Source: Bacteroidia bacterium (lineage in GTDB: Bacteria; Bacteroidota; Bacteroidia; Chitinophagales; Saprospiraceae). From it: a stretch of DNA of 14,865 nt. A model generated the notes under the pieces. The model was not told the origin of the DNA, made no database searches, and saw nothing but the letters and a program-made list of their open reading frames with translations. The DNA lies in the NCBI GenBank assembly GCA_030431945.1, contig JAUIIF010000040.1, positions 1 to 14,865 of the forward strand. The letters are read 5' to 3'. Positions 1 through 6,089 of this stretch are shown here, piece by piece. The translations under genes were made by a program, and so were the position numbers. Position 1 is the first letter of the stretch. Each line of letters begins with the position of its first letter.

Positions 1-1104
1 GACAACGAAGACCGATTGGCGTTTGCCGCCCCGGAACGCCGGACCGTTCTTTACCCGCAGGACCTCCTGCCGGCGGTCCGTGATGACGTACAGTTCTGCG
101 CGCAGGTTGGGGCGCAGGTTTTCGTTGCTGGCATCCTCCAGTTCAACCCGGAATTTTACGGTGTTGCCATCTACTTCGGGGAGGATATCGGTGATCGTAC
201 CGCTCAGGTTGGCACGCGCTAAGCGCAGCTCCACCGGCAGGCCAATGGCCAGCTGTTCGGCGTACCGGTCGGAGCAGGTAGCTTCGATTTTGTACCGCCC
301 CAGGTTGGCGATGCGGGCCAGTGGCGCGCCCTCTTCCACGCGTTGTCCCAGGTTCTCGTTTACCCAGGTAATCACGCCGCTGCGGGGGGCACGTACTTCT
401 GTTTCCCGGAGCTTGCGGCTTAATTGCTGGACTTCCTTTTCCTCCATTCCCACTTCCAGGTGCAAACGGCGTTCGCGTCCGGCCAGACTGTTTTGGGCGT
501 AAGAGAGCTGGTTTTGCAGCTTGTCTGCTTCCAGTTTGGTAATGCGGACACGCAGCTCGGCAGCTTCTACTTCTTCCTCGGTGGCCCCGCCGATTTTAAG
601 GAGGCGACGGGCATCTCCCAGCCGGGCTTCGGCTGCGGCCAACTCCAGCTTTTTAATTTCTGCATCGTAGTTGAGCTCTTTCAGGTCCCGTTCGTACTCC
701 AGTTGCAGCAACCCGATGTTGTTCTGACGGAGGGCCAGTTGGTCCCGCCGGCCATCAAGTTGCAGGCTGACGTAGTCCCGGTCCAGGCGCAGCAGTACAT
801 CTCCGGCTTTAACCTCGGTACCCGTTGTCAGCAAGACTTCGTCAATAGCAGTGGCCACGGGGGCGTTTACCTGTTCCTCAAAGGCCGGCAGTACCAGTGC
901 CGTGGCGTTGATGGTATTCAGCACTTCCCCCGTTTCCACGATGGAAAACCGCAGGTTGCCCTCGTCAGCAGAAGGGCGTAGCAACCGCAGGCCAAAATAC
1001 GCGCCAAGCGCCACCGACAGGAGGATAACTACCCACTTGAGGATACGTCCGTTGCGCCGTTTATTGATGGTAGAGTTGTCGATTTTGCGATCCATACTCA
1101 CCAT
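1..1104 (-). CDS. HlyD/MacA-type periplasmic efflux adaptor (membrane fusion protein), 3' end cut by window edge
   Basis: This is an adaptor that would bridge an inner-membrane pump to an outer-membrane TolC-type channel; 368 codons are visible and the frame is still open at base 1. The layout is typical: a basic N-terminus, one membrane helix at about residues 22-43, a first lipoyl half at 78-108 (VNAPVATAIDEV then VKAGDVLLRLD), a long charged alpha-helical hairpin at about 115-236, the second lipoyl half at 238-268 (VRAPRSGVITWV, then GQRVEEGAPLARI), and a beta-barrel from about 270 onward. The start is ATG at 1104 (MVSMDRK) or the in-frame ATG at 1095 (MDRK); neither has a clear ribosome binding site. 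The partner pump is not in the window, so RND versus ABC (MacB/FtsX-like) cannot be decided. A palindromic operator-like cluster lies about 70 bases upstream. Confidence 0.85.
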   Translation of the reverse strand, partial: MVSMDRKIDNSTINKRRNGRILKWVVILLSVALGAYFGLRLLRPSADEGNLRFSIVETGEVLNTINATALVLPAFEEQVNAPVATAIDEVLLTTGTEVKAGDVLLRLDRDYVSLQLDGRRDQLALRQNNIGLLQLEYERDLKELNYDAEIKKLELAAAEARLGDARRLLKIGGATEEEVEAAELRVRITKLEADKLQNQLSYAQNSLAGRERRLHLEVGMEEKEVQQLSRKLRETEVRAPRSGVITWVNENLGQRVEEGAPLARIANLGRYKIEATCSDRYAEQLAIGLPVELRLARANLSGTITDILPEVDGNTVKFRVELEDASNENLRPNLRAELYVITDRRQEVLRVKNGPAFRGGKRQSVFVV

Positions 1105-1174
1105 CGTGCCAGAACTATGCCAGAAAATCAATTTGCTAAAAGTCAGCTACTTACATGTTGGGTAATATTAAAAT

Positions 1175-1207
1175 GTGTTCGTTTTTGAACACGAGGTGTT
1201 CGTTTTT
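1175..1207. promoter_or_regulatory. operator-like cluster of GTGTTC/GAACAC half-sites
   Basis: GTGTTC (1175-1180), GAACAC (1187-1192) and GTGTTC (1196-1201) alternate in orientation. This gives one inverted repeat with a 6-base spacer and an overlapping one with a 3-base spacer (GAACAC GAG GTGTTC). The 12-mer GTGTTCGTTTTT is also repeated directly at 1175-1186 and 1196-1207. The cluster sits about 70 bases upstream of the efflux adaptor start, where a TetR- or MarR-type repressor site would be expected. The repeats are seen; the regulator is inferred. Confidence 0.5.
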
Positions 1208-1245
1208 AGTGCTGTAAGCAGGAGGCAGGCCTCTCCTTCAGTTAA

Positions 1246-1285
1246 TCTGCCCCTTGCATCTGTCCGTTGGAAACCAAGGGGCAGA
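1246..1285. repeat. 11-base perfect inverted repeat (hairpin) between divergent genes
   Basis: TCTGCCCCTTG (1246-1256) pairs perfectly with CAAGGGGCAGA (1275-1285) across an 18-base loop. The loop's 3' half offers a competing small hairpin TTGG-AAA-CCAA (1267-1277). There is no T-tract on either side, so it is not an ordinary intrinsic terminator. It lies between the adaptor gene (minus) and the four-helix membrane protein gene (plus). It could be an operator or a folded leader RNA of the plus-strand gene. Confidence 0.5.
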
Positions 1286-1428
1286 CAACAAAGGGAAGAT
1301 GTTTAATATTTTAAAATTGAGGCGTATTTAGATTTTAATTTCGTATTTTGGTTAAATACAAAATTTATATTTCATCTGAACCTAATGGTGGAAATCCTTA
1401 TTACCTCACTGAACAAAAAAAAGCTGCC

Positions 1429-1902
1429 ATGAAAACCATCGCATTTCGTTACGGATTCCTCTTCTTCATCGGGCTGGTCGCTATTTTTCTGATCAGCTAC
1501 GCAGTGGGGCAGGGGGCCAACTACAACCTGCGGCTCCTCAATGGCGTCTTGCACCTGGTGATCCTGTACCTGGCGATTAATCAGTTGCGGGCCAAACAGC
1601 CCGGGACGCACCAGAATTACCTCAGTGGTGTCGTGCAGGGAATGTACGCCGGGGGCTTTGGCACGCTGGCGTTTACCATTTTTATGGTTTTGTTTCTTGC
1701 CCTTAATCCCGCTTTTCTGGCAAGTATTCAAACCGTAACCGGTTTCGGAGATCGTCTGACGCCCATTATGGCGGGGGCGCTGATCTTTATGGAGGGGGTA
1801 GGCGTAAGCCTGATTGCCGCTTACCTCATCACCCGGGTCGTCGATAACCGGATCGAGGGGAGTAAGCGGGAAGAAGGTATGGCTTATGCGAGCAGAGAAT
1901 AG
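1429..1902 (+). CDS. small integral membrane protein, DUF4199-like
   Basis: A 157-residue protein with about four hydrophobic helices: roughly residues 7-27 (FLFFIGLVAIFLISYAV), 36-52 (LLNGVLHLVILYLAI), 72-95 (GMYAGGFGTLAFTIFMVLF) and 112-137 (IMAGALIFMEGVGVSLIAAYL), then a short charged tail. Start, length and helix spacing resemble the DUF4199 family common in Bacteroidota, whose function is unknown; this assignment is from memory of the family pattern. I chose ATG at 1429 because the 27 upstream in-frame codons begin only at a TTG and are polar. The AT-rich leader contains TATTTTG (1344-1350), one base short of a TAnnTTTG element, and GTATTT/AAATAC (1343-1359) around it. It is divergent from the efflux adaptor gene and stands alone before trmB. 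Confidence 0.7.
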   Translation: MKTIAFRYGFLFFIGLVAIFLISYAVGQGANYNLRLLNGVLHLVILYLAINQLRAKQPGTHQNYLSGVVQGMYAGGFGTLAFTIFMVLFLALNPAFLASIQTVTGFGDRLTPIMAGALIFMEGVGVSLIAAYLITRVVDNRIEGSKREEGMAYASRE

Positions 1903-2038
1903 TGCCAGGGAGTTGTGCAAGTTTGCCCGGTAGGCGAAGGTATCTGCTGAAAAGCAAGCCTTGCGGTGCTTTCCCGGGCTCCCGGAGTACATTTTTTGCA
2001 CCAGCGTCCGCGCCCCTGAAAAGCCTGCTCATTACCCT

Positions 2039-2046
2039 TATCTTTG
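2039..2046 (+). promoter_or_regulatory. Bacteroidota -7 element TATCTTTG upstream of trmB
   Basis: TATCTTTG is a perfect match to the Bacteroidota -7 consensus TAnnTTTG and lies 36 bases before the trmB ATG. No convincing TTG/TTTG -33 box is seen about 20 bases upstream, so only the -7 half is supported. Confidence 0.5.
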
Positions 2047-2082
2047 CGCGCCCATCCGGAAGAAAAGACCAACGAACCAAGC

Positions 2083-2823
2083 ATGGCTACGCGCAACAAA
2101 CTTCAGAAATTTGCTGAGATCCTTCAGCTACCTAACGTTTACGAGAATTTTGACCCCCGCAATCCTGAACTGATTGGCGCCGGAGGAGCATCCGTAAGCC
2201 GTAAGGGAAATTGGGCGCAGGGACATTTCGGGAATGACCACCCCATCACCCTGGAGTTGGCTTGCGGACGGGGAGAATATACTGTGGACCTGGCCCGGCA
2301 GTACCCTAAGCGCAGCTTTATCGGCGTCGACATCAAAGGCGCCCGCATCTGGAAAGGGGCCACCATTGCCAGGGAAGAAGGCCTGGACAATGCGGCTTTT
2401 TTACGGACGCGGATCGAGATCATCTCGACTTTCTTCGCCCCCGGCGAGGTGGACGAAATCTGGATTACTTTTCCGGACCCCTTCCTCAAAAAAGGCAAAG
2501 AAAACCGTCGCCTGACGGCCGCCCGCTACCTGCGCCAGTACCGGCGCATTCTGAAACCCGGAGGTATTATTCATTTGAAAACGGATAGCCGGGAGCTCTA
2601 CGACTGGACGCAAGCCACCTTCGCCCAGCAACCCGCCGTGGAAGTGCTTTACCACGATCACGACATTTACGCCAAGCCACTCCCCATTCCGGAACTCGCC
2701 ACGGAAACTTACTACGAGAAATTGCATAAAGGGCTGGGCAAAACCATTACCTATACCCAGTTCCGCTTCGGTCCCCCTGATGTCGCCATTATTGGTGGTA
2801 AGGGCGTGCCCGGGCAGGAGTGA
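2083..2823 (+). CDS. trmB: tRNA (guanine-N7-)-methyltransferase TrmB
   Basis: This SAM-dependent enzyme makes m7G at position 46 in the tRNA variable loop. The 246-residue length fits the family. Motif I ELACGRGEY is at residues 58-66, the acidic end of the second strand GVDIKGARIWKGA at 81-93, and the family signature TFPDPFLKKGKENRRL at 129-144 (usually FPDPW; here Phe replaces Trp). HLKTDSRELYDW follows at 164-175 and the substrate-binding ETYYEKLHKGLG near the C-terminus. The start at ATG 2083 (MATRNKLQKF) matches the family's basic N-terminus; the frame is open further back only to a TTG. It appears to be a single-gene transcript with its own -7 element. The SAM motif has LACG where many homologues have LGCG or IGFG, which should not impair binding. 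Confidence 0.95.
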   Translation: MATRNKLQKFAEILQLPNVYENFDPRNPELIGAGGASVSRKGNWAQGHFGNDHPITLELACGRGEYTVDLARQYPKRSFIGVDIKGARIWKGATIAREEGLDNAAFLRTRIEIISTFFAPGEVDEIWITFPDPFLKKGKENRRLTAARYLRQYRRILKPGGIIHLKTDSRELYDWTQATFAQQPAVEVLYHDHDIYAKPLPIPELATETYYEKLHKGLGKTITYTQFRFGPPDVAIIGGKGVPGQE

Positions 2824-2836
2824 TATCACTGAGTTA

Positions 2837-2873
2837 CCCCCGCTACCAGTATCTGGGGCAGGGAAAGCGGGGG
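2837..2873. repeat. nested hairpin downstream of trmB
   Basis: CCCCCGC (2837-2843) pairs with GCGGGGG (2867-2873), and inside the loop CCAG-TAT-CTGG (2846-2856) forms a second hairpin. It lies 14 bases past the trmB stop and about 65 bases past the 3' end of the convergent small gene. No T-tract follows on either strand, so it may protect 3' ends rather than terminate transcription. Confidence 0.45.
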
Positions 2874-2937
2874 ACGTAAGTTATCCGGCGGGCAAATCGC
2901 CAGTATTTTATCCTGACCCCGCTTACGAATCAGCTGA

Positions 2938-3099
2938 CTACTGGTGCGGCCGGTCAATAATTTCCTGCTTTTCTCTTTTCCCAACAACGTCCGCCATTCC
3001 GGACATTTCCAGAAACAGGGTCAATAAGCCGATGCCCAGCAACAGGTAAAAGATAATTTTCAGGGTGGATGGGGACTTTGATTTCGGCGCCTCGGTCAT
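2938..3099 (-). CDS. small single-helix membrane protein, 53 residues, unknown function
   Basis: Reading the minus strand from ATG at 3099 gives an uninterrupted 53-residue protein ending in TAG. Residues 1-12 are polar and basic (MTEAPKSKSPST). Residues 13-32 form one strongly hydrophobic helix (LKIIFYLLLGIGLLTLFL). The tail at 37-53 is charged (DVVGKREKQEIIDRPHQ). Lysines precede the helix and the composition is that of a real membrane miniprotein rather than a chance frame. It is convergent with trmB and sits alone; no ribosome binding site is evident. I do not recognise a family. It could be a membrane-anchored regulator or a component of a larger complex, but nothing here decides that. 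Confidence 0.65.
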   Translation of the reverse strand: MTEAPKSKSPSTLKIIFYLLLGIGLLTLFLEMSGMADVVGKREKQEIIDRPHQ

Positions 3100-3277
3100 C
3101 GGTCAGTAGTTTGTTGCGATCCTGTAACCCCTTATTTCAAGAGATGTTTCCACCAGGAATCGGGGTGAAGTACGCAAAGAAAAGTAAAAGCTGCTAAACG
3201 GGAGGGAGTAAGAATTGTGCTATTTTATAATCTAAATAGTTATAAAAACATTTTTTAAGTATAAAATACGCGAATAG
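3100..3277. other. AT-rich intergenic stretch between the 53-residue gene and the candidate sRNA promoter
   Basis: No gene is seen here. From about 3220 the sequence turns sharply AT-rich compared with the surrounding DNA and contains the inverted repeat CTATTT (3220-3225) / AAATAG (3234-3239). The AT-rich part lies directly upstream of the plus-strand promoter at 3278-3308 and of the minus-strand small gene, so it may act as an upstream activating or regulator-binding region for one or both. Confidence 0.4.
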
Positions 3278-3308
3278 TTGTCTATTTGCTTTAGTGTAAC
3301 TATATTTG
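3278..3308 (+). promoter_or_regulatory. Bacteroidota promoter TTG-20 bases-TATATTTG
   Basis: TTG at 3278-3280 and TATATTTG at 3301-3308 are separated by 20 bases, fitting the Bacteroidota sigma-factor consensus (TTTG/TTG, about 20 bases, TAnnTTTG). The tRNA-Leu promoter in this window has the same spacing. Transcription would start near 3313-3316. Confidence 0.6.
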
Positions 3309-3313
3309 TACTA

Positions 3314-3434
3314 TCGGAAATGAATGACATTATTCCGGTAACATTAAACACCTAAACCCTACTGTTTTACCCGTTTTTTGCAACCTTATTTTCAGAAGCC
3401 AGGACCCGCTATGGGCCCTTGCTTTTTCTTTTTC
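3314..3434 (+). ncRNA. candidate small RNA of about 120 nt
   Basis: This stretch is bounded by a good promoter (3278-3308) and an intrinsic terminator (3398-3434), with no protein gene between. The predicted 5' end folds at once: CGGA+AATG (3315-3322) pairs with CATT (3328-3331) and, past a 2-base bulge, TCCG (3334-3337). The middle is unpaired and A/C-rich (ACACCTAAACCC region), typical of a seed for base pairing. A mini-ORF of 11 codons (MNDIIPVTLNT, ATG at 3320, stop 3353-3355) lies within the first hairpin and would begin about 6 nt from the start site. The RNA could therefore instead be a leaderless micro-peptide message. No known RNA family is recognised. The transcript points toward the 3' end of the HMG-CoA synthase gene on the other strand. 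Confidence 0.42.
3398..3434 (+). terminator. intrinsic terminator at the 3' end of the candidate sRNA
   Basis: GCCAGGACCC (3398-3407) pairs with GGGCCCTTGC (3413-3422), with two mismatches and a 5-base loop, followed by TTTTTCTTTTTC (3423-3434). The T-rich side is on the plus strand only, so it does not serve the minus-strand HMG-CoA synthase gene. Confidence 0.6.
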
Positions 3435-3456
3435 TCGTCATGGGGGAACGGAAGGA

Positions 3457-5001
3457 TTACGTCGTTTCCAGGAGCCAGCCGGCGGCGTAACCGTAGTGGC
3501 GTACGCCTTCCGTCTCATCCCGTTGTTCGTGTACATCCGCCAGGAAAAAGGTGCCGTCATCTTTGTCGGCCACATTTTTGGTCAGTACCCCCCGGTGCAG
3601 CTGCTCGTAAGTGGCGTAGTCGATGGCCTGGCGGTGGTTAAGACGGGCCTCGATGGTGAAATTGGCCACCACTTCCTGCCAGCCTTGCTGGATGGTTGCT
3701 CCGAAAACCTTGGCTTTCGAGCCACTGCCGTACGCAAAAACACAGATGGCCTTACCCGCCACGGCACTGGTATCGGTTTTAAGGAGGGCTTCCAACGTAC
3801 TCATTAAGCTGAGGAAAACACTACCGGCGTAGAGGTTTCCTACCCGGGAGCTGGCCCATTCTCCGGGAGCAATTCTTTCCTGGACGAATTTTCGGTAATC
3901 CTCCGATTTGGTTACCTGGCGGAGGAAATCGGTGCAGCTGGTCAGGTACTGCTCCCGGTTTTCGTAATCATCGGCACAGGGTACTTCCAGCTCATTACGC
4001 AGGATAAAGTCTACCCACTTGCCACTGTACTTCAGTTCTTCCATGAAAATTTCGGAAAACATCCGGCGGGCCTGGAAGGCGTAGGGCAGGTGAAAGGCGA
4101 GGTAATCGAAATCCTGAAACAGCTGTCCGGGTTCGCTGCCGTGGCGGCGGCGGTAGTCGTACAGGGCTTCCCGGATGCGGGCCTGGTAAGCCTGGTTGCT
4201 GTACGGCCCGTCAAAAACCGGCGTTGCCTTGTGGAGCAGGAGGTGGCTTTCGTTACAGTCCAGCACCCCGTTCACTTCCAGGCCCTCTGCCAGTTTGCGC
4301 TCGAGTTCATCCAGGTCTACGTCTGCAGCAGAAACATTGGGGAGGAGTTCGATAACCTCCTGCAGGATTTCCCGTTTCGTTACCTTGCGGTTAGGTTTGA
4401 AAAAATCGTGGGCGGGCCGGGTGGCTACCCCGAAGTCCGGGTCGATTGCGAGCAGGCGGGGCGATTGCTTTACCAGCATGGCTACGGCGCCGGCCCCCTG
4501 GGTGTATTCTCCGGGACTGTTCATTTCGTACTTAGCGTCGTCACTGGTGACGACGATGCCGATCCGACCTTCTTTCGCGGCGGCCCACTCCAGGGTGTTC
4601 TGCAGCGCGTCTACGCCGCCGATGCAGGCAAAGGTGAGGTCGACGACATCGCAGTTGAGGAAACAGTTGCCGCCGTACGCATCGGTAAAATGGTCCTGCA
4701 GCATGTCCAGTACGTAGGTGGCCGTAGGTTTGGCACCATCCAGGGCGCTTTCGGTGCCGAGGTAAATGCGCCCGATGTCGGCAGGCTCCAGATCATTTTT
4801 GTGCAGGAGGTCGAGCACGGCATTGGCGGCCATGGTGGCCGCGTCTTCACAGGCATCGGCGATGGCCATTTGCTCGAGGCCAAGACCTTTGTTCAGCTTG
4901 GCGTAGACCAGGTCCCTGGCTTTGGCCAGTTCCTCAATCGGGAAGTACAACTGGGGAACGTAAAGGGAAAAATCATCGATGCCAACGGTAGGGGTACGCA
5001 T
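3457..5001 (-). CDS. mvaS: hydroxymethylglutaryl-CoA synthase (mevalonate pathway), long form
   Basis: The enzyme condenses acetyl-CoA with acetoacetyl-CoA to HMG-CoA, the step before HMG-CoA reductase in isoprenoid synthesis. It has a thiolase fold. Visible landmarks are: N-terminal GIDDFSLYVPQLYFPIEELA; KGLGLEQMAIADACEDAATM at 38-57; the general base Glu84 in LGTESALDGAK; the acyl-accepting Cys126 in TFACIGGVDAL (usually ACYxG; here Ile replaces Tyr); and His304 in AFHLPYAFQARRMF. The C-terminal GNLYAGSVFLSLMSTLEAL and FAYGSGSKAKVFG regions also match. At 514 residues it is much longer than the roughly 390 of Gram-positive MvaS; extra sequence falls at about 190-300 and at the C-terminus. 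No other mevalonate gene is in the window. A polyketide beta-branching (HMGS-like) role is the main alternative, but no PKS genes are nearby. Start ATG 5001. Confidence 0.8.
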   Translation of the reverse strand: MRTPTVGIDDFSLYVPQLYFPIEELAKARDLVYAKLNKGLGLEQMAIADACEDAATMAANAVLDLLHKNDLEPADIGRIYLGTESALDGAKPTATYVLDMLQDHFTDAYGGNCFLNCDVVDLTFACIGGVDALQNTLEWAAAKEGRIGIVVTSDDAKYEMNSPGEYTQGAGAVAMLVKQSPRLLAIDPDFGVATRPAHDFFKPNRKVTKREILQEVIELLPNVSAADVDLDELERKLAEGLEVNGVLDCNESHLLLHKATPVFDGPYSNQAYQARIREALYDYRRRHGSEPGQLFQDFDYLAFHLPYAFQARRMFSEIFMEELKYSGKWVDFILRNELEVPCADDYENREQYLTSCTDFLRQVTKSEDYRKFVQERIAPGEWASSRVGNLYAGSVFLSLMSTLEALLKTDTSAVAGKAICVFAYGSGSKAKVFGATIQQGWQEVVANFTIEARLNHRQAIDYATYEQLHRGVLTKNVADKDDGTFFLADVHEQRDETEGVRHYGYAAGWLLETT

Positions 5002-5127
5002 ACGGGCTGCTTAGAGGTTTGAAATTCAAAGTAGCAACGGCCGAACGGAGATCGGGTTTAGCCAGCCACTGGAATAAGTGTCTGCCTGGACTGACTGAAA
5101 ACACGGGGTTTTACGACGGGCAGCGGT

Positions 5128-5985
5128 TTATTTTTCGCTTTTCATCAGGTACTCCACCACGATGGCGGGCACGAGGTTTCCCGTCAGGCTGTGTCCCTTG
5201 CCTACGGTAGTGGCCAGCTGAGAGTTGCGCCAGTTCTGGTGCATACGCCGGGCACCGGCGATGGGGGCAACGTCGTCTTCTTCATCGTGGACGATGAGGC
5301 CGGGCACTTCCACATTCTTCACGAATTCCGTGAAGTCGATGTCAGCGAAGCGATGATCGAGCTTGCGGTGAAACTGGTGTTCTATGCCGTACTTGACGCG
5401 TTCATTGGCGCCGACGAATTCACAAAACTTATCGATGAAGTCTTCCAGGAATCCGGGGACGGCCATGCTGACGATGCGTTTGGGAGCAAAGGTGTATTCC
5501 GGTTTGCAGGCGTAATAAATGGCGGCCATACCGCCGCCGGAATGGCCAATCCAGTAGTCAGGGGCAAAGCCCAGGTGCTGGAAATATTCGTCCAGTACCC
5601 GGCAGTACATAAAGACGTTGAATTTTTTGCCTTCACTCCGCCCGTGGGCCGGCGCGTCGATGGCGTAGATATCGAAACCGGCTTTTTTCAGGGGTTCGTA
5701 CAGCGCGAACCAGCGGGCCGTGGAGCTTTCCCAACCGTGCAGCAGGAGCACGGACGGACCTTTGCCCGGCCAGTGAAAACCATGGATGTTATGACCGTCA
5801 CAGGTGTAGGTGTAGTGATCGGCTTCCTTCAGAAATTCATCCGTACCGGGGTCATCCGCCAGGCGCCGGGGACTCGTGAGGAGGTAGTAGCCAATCTTGC
5901 CGGCACCACGCCGGGTCATCCGCGCCGTGCCGTTGAGCAGGCGGCGGAGGCCGCCGAGCATTAGTTTTTCTTTGTTGACCGCCAT
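5128..5985 (-). CDS. alpha/beta hydrolase
   Basis: A 285-residue alpha/beta-hydrolase-fold protein. VLLLHGWESSTARW (79-92) is the oxyanion strand, IYAIDAPAHGRSEG (107-119) the typical second strand, and YWIGHSGGGMAAIYY (144-158) the nucleophile elbow with Ser149. LIVHDEEDDVAP (230-241) carries the acid (Asp237 by alignment), and GKGHSLTGN (262-270) carries His265, so the triad is complete. The substrate is not determinable; lipase, esterase or C-C hydrolase activities are all possible. I chose ATG at 5985 because AAAGGA precedes it by about 10 bases and a TAAGTTTG promoter element lies at 6010-6017. The longer in-frame start at 6063 would lie upstream of that promoter. It is divergent from the MFS gene and 126 bases upstream of mvaS on the same strand, so a two-gene transcript is possible. 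Confidence 0.85.
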   Translation of the reverse strand: MAVNKEKLMLGGLRRLLNGTARMTRRGAGKIGYYLLTSPRRLADDPGTDEFLKEADHYTYTCDGHNIHGFHWPGKGPSVLLLHGWESSTARWFALYEPLKKAGFDIYAIDAPAHGRSEGKKFNVFMYCRVLDEYFQHLGFAPDYWIGHSGGGMAAIYYACKPEYTFAPKRIVSMAVPGFLEDFIDKFCEFVGANERVKYGIEHQFHRKLDHRFADIDFTEFVKNVEVPGLIVHDEEDDVAPIAGARRMHQNWRNSQLATTVGKGHSLTGNLVPAIVVEYLMKSEK

Positions 5986-6009
5986 GTATGCAATTCCTTT
6001 AAGCCACCA

Positions 6010-6017
6010 CAAACTTA
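6010..6017 (-). promoter_or_regulatory. -7 element TAAGTTTG for the alpha/beta hydrolase gene
   Basis: On the minus strand TAAGTTTG matches TAnnTTTG perfectly and lies about 25 bases upstream of the ATG at 5985. No clear TTG -33 box is seen. Its place excludes the longer start at 6063 for the main transcript. Confidence 0.45.
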
Positions 6018-6089
6018 CGCCCCATTCGCGGAACTTCCGGCCCCGGCAGGGGGTTATCTGCATTCCTTACCTCCGGAAACACCTCCATT

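Noticed and set aside
4090..5022. 310-residue plus-strand ORF
   Set aside because: Antisense shadow of the HMG-CoA synthase gene, which carries all catalytic residues.
5986..6063. 26-codon upstream extension of the alpha/beta hydrolase
   Set aside because: The TAAGTTTG element lies inside it, and AAAGGA plus ATG at 5985 is a better start.
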